Assembly: GCF_013386585.1 (NCBI RefSeq)
Contig: NZ_JACARO010000038.1
Span: forward strand, 1 to 64,000
DNA length: 64,000 nucleotides
Source of the DNA: Pseudomonas sp. P7548
Lineage (GTDB): Bacteria; Pseudomonadota; Gammaproteobacteria; Pseudomonadales; Pseudomonadaceae
Reading direction: 5' to 3'
Shown here in pieces: positions 37,350 to 46,175 of the stretch (the stretch's first letter is position 1; every line of letters begins with the position of its first letter). The notes below the pieces were generated by a model. That model did no database searches. It had not been told where the DNA came from and worked only from the letters and a program-made list of their open reading frames with translations. The position numbers were made by a program, and so were the translations under genes.

Positions 37350-38258
37350 TCAGCCACTGGGTAGCGAGGTAAGTAGATTTTTAACTTCTGCCAACGTTGG
37401 TGCATAGGCTCCGGTATGTCGACACGATAGGGAGGCGCAAGCAGTTGAAAAACGCAGACGCTCCTTCAGATCGGTGATTCCCAGCAAATCTGCAGCCAAC
37501 CAACCCGCCATGCTCGCATCGCCCGCCCCCACAGTATCGGCAACGTCCCCAAGAATCGCGGGCTGTTCGTATTGACGGTCCGACGTATGAAGAATCATTC
37601 CGTCTGCACCTCGGGTGAACAGGATCTGCGCCCTAAAGTTGAGCGCACGTAACTCATCCATGGCCTGATGTTCGGTCAATCCGGGATAGAGGTGACGAAG
37701 GTCTTCATCGGACAGCTTGATCATGTCAGCCAGGGCGGTCATCGTTGGGAAAGTGCTCTCCCGGTAATATCTGTCCATCAAATTGCGCCAGTTCGGATCA
37801 AAGCTAATTCGTTTGCCAGCGCGTTTCACCTGTTCGGCGAGGCTGACCAAACGATCTCCCAATGGCTGTCGAGCCAGACTGATGCAGCCAAAATGACAAA
37901 CTTCGGTATGGTCAAGCCAACCTTGCGGCAGCAGGCCCGTATCGAAAAACAGATCGGCATCCCCGGCAAAAAAGTACCTAGGCGGGCGGCTTGACGGAAC
38001 GATGGCGACCAAGGGCTCTCGGTCCACTCGTTGTATAAATCGCATATCTAGCCCTGCCACCTCTGACTGTAGGGCTATCTCGTCGCCCAACGAGTCCGTA
38101 CTGACGGCCCCTGCAAAGGAGCTGCTGACACTCAGGCGACTGAGCGCTCGTGCAACGTTCCAAGGCGCACCGCCCGAAAAACCCTGCCACTGTCCGGGTA
38201 CGCCCTGTACAATGTCAGTCAGGGCTTCACCAAATACGATTGCCCGAGGCAATACCAT
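37350..38258 (-). CDS. mtlZ: Fructokinase of the mannitol locus (PfkB family)
   Basis: MtlZ phosphorylates fructose formed by mannitol dehydrogenase. The PfkB signatures are GGAPWNVARALSRL near residue 28 and DTVGAGDASMAGWLA near residue 245, the latter with the catalytic Asp. The length of 302 residues is normal. ATG 38258 is preceded by an AGGAAAGGA-like tract; a longer frame to 38396 overlaps mtlD and is not needed. It follows mtlD directly; the usual mtlY (xylulokinase) gene between them in P. fluorescens is absent. Confidence 0.9.
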   Translation of the reverse strand: MVLPRAIVFGEALTDIVQGVPGQWQGFSGGAPWNVARALSRLSVSSSFAGAVSTDSLGDEIALQSEVAGLDMRFIQRVDREPLVAIVPSSRPPRYFFAGDADLFFDTGLLPQGWLDHTEVCHFGCISLARQPLGDRLVSLAEQVKRAGKRISFDPNWRNLMDRYYRESTFPTMTALADMIKLSDEDLRHLYPGLTEHQAMDELRALNFRAQILFTRGADGMILHTSDRQYEQPAILGDVADTVGAGDASMAGWLAADLLGITDLKERLRFSTACASLSCRHTGAYAPTLAEVKNLLTSLPSG

Positions 38259-38302
38259 CGTCCTTTCCTTTCTGATTAAAGAGATTTCTCGGCCGACTGG
38301 CC

Positions 38303-39805
38303 TTACACAATGGGTTCTGGAGAACCGCAGGGAATGGTGAGAACTTTTTCCAACGTCTGTGTCACTCCCACATCCCGCAAGCTGTTGTAGCACCATTCAA
38401 ACGCCGCCACGAACTCGGGAGAGTTAGGAATCTGCACACCAAAAATCTCCTCAACTGTCAGCAATCGCTGAGTGATTAATGCATCATCGGCCACCAATAC
38501 CTGACAAAACGCCGCCCGCGGATCCGCAATCAAGTAGATATTGCCATTCTCCTCCACCCCTTTCAAATACATAGCCCAGGCCGCCACCACCAGCGCCGCG
38601 CGCCGGGTATCCCGGCCCTCGGCAATCAAGCGGTTGATGGTCGGCACGGTGAACTTTGGAAGCTTCGACGAGCCATCCGAACACACCCGCTCCAGCTGAT
38701 CGGCAATCGCCCGATTGGAGAAGCGTGAGACCAGGGTGTTCTGGTATTCGGTCAGGTCGATTCCCGGCACCGGCGCCAACTGCGGGGTCACATCCAGCTC
38801 CATGTAAGCGCGTATGTAGCGTACGAATAGCGAGTCATTCATGGTCTCATGGACGAACCGGTAACCCTTCAGGAACCCCAGATACGTCAGGGCCAGATGG
38901 CTGCCGTTGAGCAGCTTGATCTTCATCTCTTCGTAAGGCGTGACATCGTCGGTAAATTGCACACCGACCTTTTCCCAGGCCGGGCGCCCGTTGACGAACT
39001 TGTCTTCCAGCACCCATTGCGCAAAGGGTTCACAAACCACCGGCCAGGTGTCGTCAACACCGTGCTGGTCGGCCAGTTGCAGGCGATGTTCAACGCTGGT
39101 CATCGGCGTGATGCGGTCGACCATGGCGTTGGGGAAGCTGACGTTAGCCGCGATCCAGCCCGTTAGATCGGCATCGAGCAAAGCGGCAAAGGCCAGCAAA
39201 GCCTTGCGGGTCACGGCGCCGTTGTGCGGCAGGTTATCGCAGGACATCAAGGTGAAGGCTGGCGTGCCGGCGGCACGGCGTTTGGCCAGAGCGGCGCAGA
39301 GAAAGCCGAACACCGTTTTCGGGGCCGCCGGGCTGCTCAGGTCGTGCTGAATCTGCGGCAGATCGGCCATGAATTCGCCGTTGCTGTCGTCGATGCAATA
39401 ACCGCCTTCGGTAATGGTCAGCGACACGATGCGGATTTGCGGGTCGGCGAGTTTTTCGATCAGTGCCTGGGCATTGTCCTCAGCCAACAGCATGTCGCGA
39501 ATCGAGCCGATTACCCGCACTTCGGTGGCGTCGTTGTCTCCCAGTTCGAACAGGGTGAACAGACAGTCCTGGCCGTGCAGGTGGTCGTGGGCACGACGGT
39601 CTTCGCCGCGCAGGCCGACGCCGCAGATTGCCCATTCGAGGCCTTCGCCCAGGTTCATCAGCGCATCGGTATAATACGCCTGGTGGGCGCGATGGAAGCC
39701 GCCGACGCCGATATGGGCGATGCCCTGACGGGTGTCGCTCAGGTTGTAGGCGGGCAGAATCACCTCTGGGGCGAAACGGTTGAGGTTTTTTTTAGTGAGT
39801 TTCAT
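38303..39805 (-). CDS. mtlD: Mannitol 2-dehydrogenase
   Basis: This NAD-dependent long-chain polyol dehydrogenase oxidises mannitol to fructose and arabitol to xylulose. The 500 residues begin with the NAD-binding region IAHIGVGGFHRAHQAYYTD; the catalytic K-x4-N-x2-H motif is complete in KIKLLNGSHLALTYLG. No lesions are seen. It lies 15 bases after the mtlK stop. Since the cognate transporter is broken, the enzyme can only work on substrate imported by another route. Confidence 0.95.
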   Translation of the reverse strand: MKLTKKNLNRFAPEVILPAYNLSDTRQGIAHIGVGGFHRAHQAYYTDALMNLGEGLEWAICGVGLRGEDRRAHDHLHGQDCLFTLFELGDNDATEVRVIGSIRDMLLAEDNAQALIEKLADPQIRIVSLTITEGGYCIDDSNGEFMADLPQIQHDLSSPAAPKTVFGFLCAALAKRRAAGTPAFTLMSCDNLPHNGAVTRKALLAFAALLDADLTGWIAANVSFPNAMVDRITPMTSVEHRLQLADQHGVDDTWPVVCEPFAQWVLEDKFVNGRPAWEKVGVQFTDDVTPYEEMKIKLLNGSHLALTYLGFLKGYRFVHETMNDSLFVRYIRAYMELDVTPQLAPVPGIDLTEYQNTLVSRFSNRAIADQLERVCSDGSSKLPKFTVPTINRLIAEGRDTRRAALVVAAWAMYLKGVEENGNIYLIADPRAAFCQVLVADDALITQRLLTVEEIFGVQIPNSPEFVAAFEWCYNSLRDVGVTQTLEKVLTIPCGSPEPIV

Positions 39806-39820
39806 ACAGGATCCCTGAAA

Positions 39821-40921
39821 TCAGGCGGCAGCGCGCAGTGGTCGGGTAACAGCCACGCCGTTGCCATCGAACAAATGGCAGTGGTCGGCATTCAAATGCA
39901 GGCTCAATGTTTCGCCGTAGCGGCTGGCTAGGTCGCCAAGCACGCGCATGGTCAAGGCCTCGCCGGACGCCGTGCGCATGTGGCAGAACGTGTCGCTGCC
40001 CAGATGTTCACCGACGTCGGCAGTGACCTGCAAGGTGCAGTCACCAGGCATGGCCAGTTCTAAATGCTCCGGGCGAATACCTTGAGTCACCGCGCCACTG
40101 ACGCTCAGGCTGGCGCAGCTCACTCGCAATGTGATGCGGGTGCCGGCATCCAGCAAAACTTCACAGCCCTGGCGCTCGACAAGGCTGACGCTGCTCTTGA
40201 GAAATCCCTTTTTCGGCGTGCCGAGAAAACCGGCGACGACCAGGTTGGCCGGCTGATGGTAACGATCCAGACGCAAGCTGACCTGCTCGATCCTGCCACC
40301 ATTGAACACCACTACCTTATCGGCCATGGTCATCGCTTCGACCTGATCGTGGGTCACGTAGATCATGGTCGCTTGCAAATCCTTGTGCAGGCGTAGCAGT
40401 TCAAGGTGCATCTGCACCCGCAGCGTGGCGTCAAGACTGGACAGTGGTTCATCGAACAGGAAAATTTTCGGGTTGCGCACGATGGCCCGGCCAATCGCAA
40501 CGCGTTGCCGCTCGCCACCGGACAGTTGCTTCGGCTTAAGCTCAAGCATCGGCCCGAGTTCGAGAATACGTGCCGCTTCACTGACTTTTTTTAACACTTC
40601 GGCTTTTGGCACCCCGGCTAGGTCGAGGGCAAAGGACATGTTCTTGCGCACGCTCATGTGCGGATACAGGCCGTAGGCCTGGAACACCATCGCTAGGTCG
40701 CGCTTGGCCGGGCTGACTTCGGTGATGTCGCGGCCAAGCGCGATGGTGCCGCCGCAGACTTCCTCAAGGCCGGCAATCAGCCGCAACAGGGTGGGCTTGC
40801 CGCAGCCCGCGGGGGCGACGAAGACCACAAACTCCTTGTCGGTCACTTCCAGGCCGATGCCCTTGATGATAGAAAAGCCTTCGAAACGTTTTTGCAGATT
40901 CTTGATTTTCAGTTTGGCCAT
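39821..40921 (-). CDS. mtlK: Polyol ABC transporter ATPase MtlK with damaged Walker A
   Basis: A 366-residue MalK/MtlK-type ATPase with signature LSGGERQRVAIGRA, Walker B IFLFDEPLSSLD, the H-loop VTHDQVEAM and a C-terminal TOBE regulatory domain. The P-loop reads APAGCGKPT instead of GPSGCGKST: the first Gly is Ala and the Ser/Thr that coordinates magnesium is Pro (residue 43). Thr44 is still there but shifted by one. ATP hydrolysis should be impaired or lost. The membrane and binding-protein genes just upstream are pseudogenes, so the substitution fits decay under relaxed selection. Confidence 0.9.
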   Translation of the reverse strand: MAKLKIKNLQKRFEGFSIIKGIGLEVTDKEFVVFVAPAGCGKPTLLRLIAGLEEVCGGTIALGRDITEVSPAKRDLAMVFQAYGLYPHMSVRKNMSFALDLAGVPKAEVLKKVSEAARILELGPMLELKPKQLSGGERQRVAIGRAIVRNPKIFLFDEPLSSLDATLRVQMHLELLRLHKDLQATMIYVTHDQVEAMTMADKVVVFNGGRIEQVSLRLDRYHQPANLVVAGFLGTPKKGFLKSSVSLVERQGCEVLLDAGTRITLRVSCASLSVSGAVTQGIRPEHLELAMPGDCTLQVTADVGEHLGSDTFCHMRTASGEALTMRVLGDLASRYGETLSLHLNADHCHLFDGNGVAVTRPLRAAA

Positions 40922-40965
40922 GGTGGGCCTCCATTTGAACTTATTTGGTGCGCCGTGCAGGATTT

Positions 40966-41048
40966 TTGTGGGGGCGAGCCTGCTCGCGACTATCCTTCAG
41001 ACAACGGGTTATCATTGACATCTATTGCGAGCAAGCCCATTCCCACAA
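40966..41048. repeat. REPIN: two inverted REP sequences
   Basis: A REP half (ttgtgggggcgagcctgctc, continuing gcga) faces an inverted half (tgcgagcaagcccattccca, continuing caa) across about 35 bases. This is the common P. fluorescens-group REP doublet, mobilised in trans by RAYT transposases. It sits between mtlK and the mtlG remnant. A further REP-like half is at 41633-41647. Confidence 0.8.
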
Positions 41049-41069
41049 GGGGATTTATGAACAGCGGGC

Positions 41070-41580
41070 TTATTTCACTGCGCCGAAGGACAAACCGCGC
41101 ACCAGCTGTTTCTGGCTGATCCAGCCAAAATTCAGGATCGGCGCGCAAGCCAGGGACGACACGGCGGACAACTTGGCCCAGAACAAGTCTTCGGGGCTGG
41201 AGTTGGAGGCGATCAGCGCAGTTAACGGCGCAACGGCCAACGAAGTCAGGCTCAGCGACTAAAATGCCTCGTTCCAGCACAGGATCAGCGACAGCAACAC
41301 GGTGGAGGCCAGGCCGCCCTTGGCAATCGGCAGCAGAACGCGGACCATCTCCTGCCAGAGTGTGCGCAATCCAGGGGGCAGCTTCGAGGATGTCCTTGAA
41401 GTAGGTGTAAACCATCCACACCACAATCGGCAGGTTGATCGGGTCGTAGGGGGTCAGCGAAAAGTACAGGGTCATGCCCAGCGGCACGATCATCCACAAC
41501 AGCAACAAGGCCACCGAGGGACTGACCAGAAACCGGCCAAGTTTGGCCACGCGACTTAATATCCGGGTGAGCTTTGGCAT
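41070..41580 (-). pseudogene. mtlFG: mtlF-mtlG fusion remnant (polyol ABC permeases)
   Basis: The 5' part encodes the MtlF N-terminus (LLVSP-type start, VALLLLWMIVPLGMTLYFS) and then jumps into MtlG at NLPIVVWMVYTYFKDI, so an internal deletion removed most of mtlF and the first half of mtlG. After a frameshift the MtlG C-terminus follows in another frame (LPIAKGGLAS, ILCWNEAF, an in-frame TAG, APLTALIASNSS, FGWISQKQLVRGLSFGAVK) to TAA at 41070. No functional permease can result. Confidence 0.85.
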
Positions 41581-41653
41581 TTGAAATATTCATGGCGTAA
41601 GAACCGAGTCGTGTAGACCAGTGAAGTTCCAATGTGGGAGCGGGACTGCGTGG

Positions 41654-42290
41654 TTATTTCGGGTACCCGGCGCGCTTCATCTCCCGTTCGGTGGCCTGCT
41701 GGGCAGCGGCCAGGGCCTGGTCGATCAGCGCCGAGAACAACAATTTGCCGACCTAGATGCCAATGCCCAGGAACTCCGGGATGATCACTAACTGAATGCC
41801 GATGTACTGCACCGGTTTGGCGCTCGGCTTGCTCGGGGCCGCGGCTATGAGCAACTCCAGCGTGACTCTGACAAATGGCGCGGCGTTCAAGCACGCCTCG
41901 CTGTAGGCCGAGGCTCGGCTACCGGGCGGCTCGTTGGCGACGCCATCTTTTCCGCGACCAACGCCCCGAACTCCTTGAACGTAGCCCAGGCACTGAAGGT
42001 TTTTGCCGCCTCCTTGGCCTTGTAGCTGGTAGGGATCGCCAATGCCCAGAAGTACAACCAGGCCGAGCCTTTGTCGGTAACCTCGTGGGGCGCATGTCTC
42101 AAGCCGACGTGGTCGCTGACCTTGCTTTGGTTCTTGTCGGTGACGAACGAGCCGGCGACACTGGCATCGACCCAGATTACGCATTTTTCGCTGTTGAACA
42201 GCGCAAGGTTTTCGTTGAGACCGTTGCTTGACGCCACCTGTGTACCGGATTTTTTCATGGTGTTGACGTTGTTTTCGTATCTTTCGACGG
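41654..42290 (-). pseudogene. mtlE: mtlE remnant (polyol-binding protein)
   Basis: Fragments of the periplasmic mannitol/sorbitol-binding protein are readable in two or more frames: NENLALFNSEKCVIWVDASV and GSAWLYFWALAIPTS in one, then KPVQYIGIQLVIIPEF, a premature TAG, and AAAQQATEREMKRAGYPK to TAA at 41654. The N-terminal half, including the signal peptide, is missing beyond about 42290. With frameshifts, stops and truncation the gene is dead. Confidence 0.85.
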
Positions 42291-42476
42291 TTGGCAGAAT
42301 ATGCGCTAATTACAGACTTCAATTGCGGGCAAAACAAATCATCCTTCGCATTTAGATTGATATTATTTTGCACTTAATTTTACAGCGAACGACACAGGGA
42401 AGGGCTGTACAGCGATGACAGACGATCGAATTCGTATAGGTTATCGGGTTGAAATACAGCACTCGTGGGAGCGAAC

Positions 42477-43382
42477 TCAACTTTGGTTTTGCTCGGTCAA
42501 CCGCTGCACCACCAACCGCCGGTAATGCGAAGGCGTCATGCCCTTCTGCTGCTGAAAGCGCCGGTTGAAATTGGAGATATTGTTGAAGCCTGATTCGAAG
42601 CACACGTCAGTCACCGATTTAACGCCATCGGCCAGTAGCTCGCAAGACTTGCTGATTCGCAGGCGATTGACAAACTCGATGAAACAGCGCCCGGTGGCCT
42701 GCCTGAACACCCGGCTGAAGTAGGTCGGTTTCATGCCCAGGTGCTCAGCCACTTCCTCCAGCGGCAGATCCCGGGCGTAATGGGCAAAGATGTAATCCAC
42801 CGCTCGATTGGTACGATCGATGTGGTGCTCGTCGGCCAATTGCAGCGTCGTCGCACCTGATAAAAGTTGATAATCTTCGCAGGCGGCGAGCAACTCCAGG
42901 AGCATGAAAAAGTGTCCGAGGCGGGTCATACCTCGGGTGCTGGCAATGCATTGCATCAGGTCCATCGCCATGCCAATCGTGTGCTTGCAACGAAACTCGA
43001 TGCCGTACTGCGCACGCTTCAACAGCGGCACCAGGATCTTGAGCTCGGCAAACACCTGATGGCCTTTGTCGAACAGTTCATCGGAAAAGTTGACCAACAT
43101 GTCGCGCTTGGGCACCACTTCACCTTCGACAATCTGGCTGATCCAGTTGTGAGGTAGGTTGGGGCCAGTCAGGAACAGGGTTTGCGGATAGAAATTGCCG
43201 ATGTAATCGCCGATGAACACCTTGCCGGAACTCGCGACTATCAGGTGCAGTTCGTACTCCTTGTGGAAATGCCAACGCACCAGCGGGCAGGGAAATCCGT
43301 GCTGGCGATAGATGATGGACAACCCGTTGTGGTCGTCCATCAGCTCGAAGGAAGGGTCAGTAATTTTCGCTGAGCGGTTCAC
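42477..43382 (-). CDS. mtlR: AraC-family regulator of the mannitol locus
   Basis: This 301-residue protein has an N-terminal cupin-like sensor (WHFHKEYELHLI; GDYIGNFYPQTLFLTGPNLPH) and a C-terminal double HTH (LPLEEVAEHLGMKPTYFSRVF; VTDVCFESGFNNISNFNRRF). It matches MtlR, the polyol-responsive activator of mtlE-Z in P. fluorescens. No lesion is seen. About 190 bases separate it from the mtlE remnant; the former mtlE promoter region should lie there but is eroded. Confidence 0.9.
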   Translation of the reverse strand: MNRSAKITDPSFELMDDHNGLSIIYRQHGFPCPLVRWHFHKEYELHLIVASSGKVFIGDYIGNFYPQTLFLTGPNLPHNWISQIVEGEVVPKRDMLVNFSDELFDKGHQVFAELKILVPLLKRAQYGIEFRCKHTIGMAMDLMQCIASTRGMTRLGHFFMLLELLAACEDYQLLSGATTLQLADEHHIDRTNRAVDYIFAHYARDLPLEEVAEHLGMKPTYFSRVFRQATGRCFIEFVNRLRISKSCELLADGVKSVTDVCFESGFNNISNFNRRFQQQKGMTPSHYRRLVVQRLTEQNQS

Positions 43383-44024
43383 ATTAGACTGCTTTTTGTT
43401 TTATTGCATCTTACAAGGTCTATTTTCGCGACAGTTATAGCCACACCATTCATCCAATCGCGCATATGCCACAGAGTAACAACGCTTAGCCTAACGGGCT
43501 AACAAGCATGATAAACTATAGGAGAGCCTCTAGGGATAGCCTGAAACAGCCAAGCATTTCTAGCTTTCTTCAGATACCGTCAGCTTTGAACACAACGATG
43601 GATCAAAGACGATCAGATCACCGGTTAATTTCTGGATTTTTTAGCCACCGCAAGCGCCTCGTAGACACACCTCACCAACACCCGCCAGTAAATATCTACG
43701 CTTTATCAACAGACTCGACAACATGAACGGCGGCACCAACAGTGCCGCAGCTTTGCCCATACCACGAAAAAGCTCCTCACATGACTGAATTAGCACCTAA
43801 TTGCCCAGAACGGAGCTCAACCTTCGCTCTGACGGCACTAGCTTTGCTTCTTTGATTTAGCATTTGGTTTCGTACGGAATACAGCGTTTGCCCAGCTTCC
43901 CGTACACGCCACGCCGGGCGTCAATCTACCACATGGCGACCTTAACGCTCAGAGCGCGCTCTACTCCGGTTCCAGCAACCGACGGAAGTTGAAAATAATA
44001 ATTTCATACGCGCCTCCTTCAACG
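43383..44024. other. Intergenic stretch, eroded, no supported gene
   Basis: About 640 bases between mtlR and an IS5 remnant. Only short frames without recognisable motifs occur. The mtlR promoter should lie just above 43383, but I do not see a convincing -35/-10 pair. Confidence 0.5.
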
Positions 44025-44244
44025 CCAGAACGCTGTAGCCGACCAGTTTTGCATCAAATGAATACGCAGCATCGTCATCAGGGGATAGGTCGGACGCTAA
44101 CCACTCCCCTTCGGATGATGCGGCTCGATCAGGGCAAATAAATCCTTACACAGGACGATCCTATCCATCTCGGCGGGAATAATACTTTGCGGCCTGCTTG
44201 CGCACTCCAAAGTACTCGGCAGGGGCAAAGGCAATTTGCTTCAT
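44025..44244 (-). pseudogene. IS5-family transposase N-terminal remnant
   Basis: Reading from ATG 44244 gives MKQIAFAPAEYFGVRKQ, then after a frameshift EMDRIVLCKDLFALIEPHHP, a TAG where the family has Gly, and RPTYPLMTMLRIHLMQNW. This is the N-terminal DUF772-type block of IS5-family transposases. The catalytic DDE domain is absent. It is a solo fragment without visible ends. Confidence 0.8.
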
Positions 44245-44855
44245 CGGAGTGGTAGCGGGTGAAGCTCCGCCATTTTGCCAAGCTCAAGAAATCTTCATCA
44301 GAGTTCCCCTAGGAACCTGCCGTCCAATACTTGGGCACGTCATCGCATTTTTCAACCGACGATCAACGGGACTTACTATTTCCTCGCGGCGTCTAATCTT
44401 ATTTGCAAAAAACTCTGATTGCGCGCATTAGCTCCAGCAAAAGCCGCGCTTGGGCGCGGAAATCCGCACGTTAGCTAGATGTCAGTATTCGACCAGTATA
44501 GCTCGCGACAAACGCATGCCGCAGAAGAGATCGCAGATCATCCTCCACTACATTGAACCATCGCACTATACCTTAGCCCCCGAGCAACGCCAGCAGATCA
44601 GCAACAAGCTGATCATGCGTCCGCAACCGGACGAAGACATTTCCTTGCACGGGATGACGAAGGAGCAGGGCCTGTATAAGGGCATGCAATTATGGAGCGG
44701 CTCCAATTCCACAACTACAAAATAGTATCAGTTTTCGTGCTCATACTTAGTAGCAGTTATCTTTTACACGATGAGATCCTTGCAGTATTACCTGCCGATT
44801 TCGCTACAGCCTCTTCGGCGTTGTTTAACTTACAAATACAATAAAGGAAAGCGTT
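44245..44855. other. Intergenic stretch with one doubtful frame
   Basis: A plus-strand frame at 44519-44725 reads [20 protein letters not shown] and [20 protein letters not shown]. Composition is protein-like, but I recognise no family and it is probably a gene fragment. The promoter of the MFS gene should be near 44780-44840; no clear boxes. Confidence 0.4.
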
Positions 44856-46175
44856 ATGGCCACTCGCCAAGCGTCCCGAGGGCTGCTGTTCGGCATGCCT
44901 ATATGTCTTATCTGGGGTTACGTCGCCATTGCCCTATTTATGTCTGGGGATGGCATTGAACTCGCCTTCCTGTCTCGTTACATTGTCGATCTCGGCTTCT
45001 CCCCCACCCGAGCATCCTTTCTTTTTACTGTTTATGGTCTGCTCGCCGCTTTGTCCAGCTGGAGTTCCGGCGTGCTGGCCGAAACCTTCGGTCCGCGTCG
45101 AATCATGTTGATCGGCGTCGTGGCCTGGCTGATCTTCCATGCGCTATTTCTGACGCTCGGCCTGAGCGCACAGAACTACCCATTAATGGTGCTTTTTTAT
45201 GGAATTCGTGGGCTTGCTTACCCCTTGTTCATCTACGCATTCCTGGTCTGGATTGCTCAAGTGACGCCCGGGGCCCGCCTTGCTTCAGCGATGGGTTGGT
45301 ATTGGACCATGTATTCCATCGGTATCGGTTTTCTCGGGATGTATCTGCCGAGCCTGAGCATTTCGCGGATTGGCTTTATCGGTACACTTTGGATGGCAAC
45401 ATTGTGGGTCGCGCTGGCTGCGGTATTGATTGTGTTCGTAGTTGAGGATCAAGGCAAGGCACGGGAAGGCACGCCGGCAAGCTTCGCCGACCGTTTGCGC
45501 GACCTGAGCCGAGGGGTGACCATCCTCTTCGATCAACGCAGCATTTTGATTGCAGCCATTGTACGGGTCATCTGCAACCTGACCTTGTTTGGATTCCCTG
45601 TGATTATGCCGCTTTACCTCACTTCGGAAGCCGTAGGCTTCACCATGGAGCAATGGTTGTATCTGTGGGGGCTGATGTTCGTTGTCACCATTTTCACTAA
45701 CGTGATGTGGGGATGGATCGGGGACCGAATCGGCTGGCTATGGCAGATGCGTTGGTTCGGCTGTGTTGGCTGCGCGCTGGCGACCCTGGCTTTCTATTAC
45801 TTGCCTCTGATGTATGGCGCTCACTTCGGACTGGCCAGTACCGCCGCAATTGCACTGGGTATTTGCGTCTCAGCGTTCGTTCCCATTGGACCTGTATTTC
45901 TTGCCATTGCCCCGGAACAGCAAGGGGCGGCTATGTCCGCCCACAACCTCGCCGCTGGAATGTCGAACTTTATGGGGCCGGCCATTGCAACGCTAACGAT
46001 TTCCTGGCTTGGAGTCCAAGGGGTGGTGTGGGTCTATGCTTTGCTGTATCTGGTGGGCGCGGTATTGACATGTTGTATTCGAATCGACCAGCCAAAGCTT
46101 CAGACGGACGAGGAGCCAGCCCGTCATTTTTCAACTCACGCCACTGCCAACGAAGTTATTTTAACGAGGAAATAG
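44856..46175 (+). CDS. MFS transporter, RbtT/DalT-type polyol permease family
   Basis: A 439-residue inner-membrane protein with 12 predicted hydrophobic segments. The MFS signature between TM2 and TM3 is visible in LAETFGPRRIMLIG, and the central loop (DRLRDLSRGVTILF) separates the halves. The pattern (GDGIELAFLSRYIVDLGFS; WYWTMYSIGIGFLGMYLPS) resembles ribitol/arabitol permeases of the RbtT/DalT/CsbX family. ATG 44856 is preceded by AAAGGAAAG. It stands alone among IS debris, 1.5 kb from mtlR; it could supply polyols to MtlD now that the ABC system is broken. That link is inference. Confidence 0.8.
   Translation: MATRQASRGLLFGMPICLIWGYVAIALFMSGDGIELAFLSRYIVDLGFSPTRASFLFTVYGLLAALSSWSSGVLAETFGPRRIMLIGVVAWLIFHALFLTLGLSAQNYPLMVLFYGIRGLAYPLFIYAFLVWIAQVTPGARLASAMGWYWTMYSIGIGFLGMYLPSLSISRIGFIGTLWMATLWVALAAVLIVFVVEDQGKAREGTPASFADRLRDLSRGVTILFDQRSILIAAIVRVICNLTLFGFPVIMPLYLTSEAVGFTMEQWLYLWGLMFVVTIFTNVMWGWIGDRIGWLWQMRWFGCVGCALATLAFYYLPLMYGAHFGLASTAAIALGICVSAFVPIGPVFLAIAPEQQGAAMSAHNLAAGMSNFMGPAIATLTISWLGVQGVVWVYALLYLVGAVLTCCIRIDQPKLQTDEEPARHFSTHATANEVILTRK

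Noticed and set aside
39224..39931. 235-codon plus-strand open frame
   Set aside because: Antisense to mtlD and the end of mtlK, no recognisable family.
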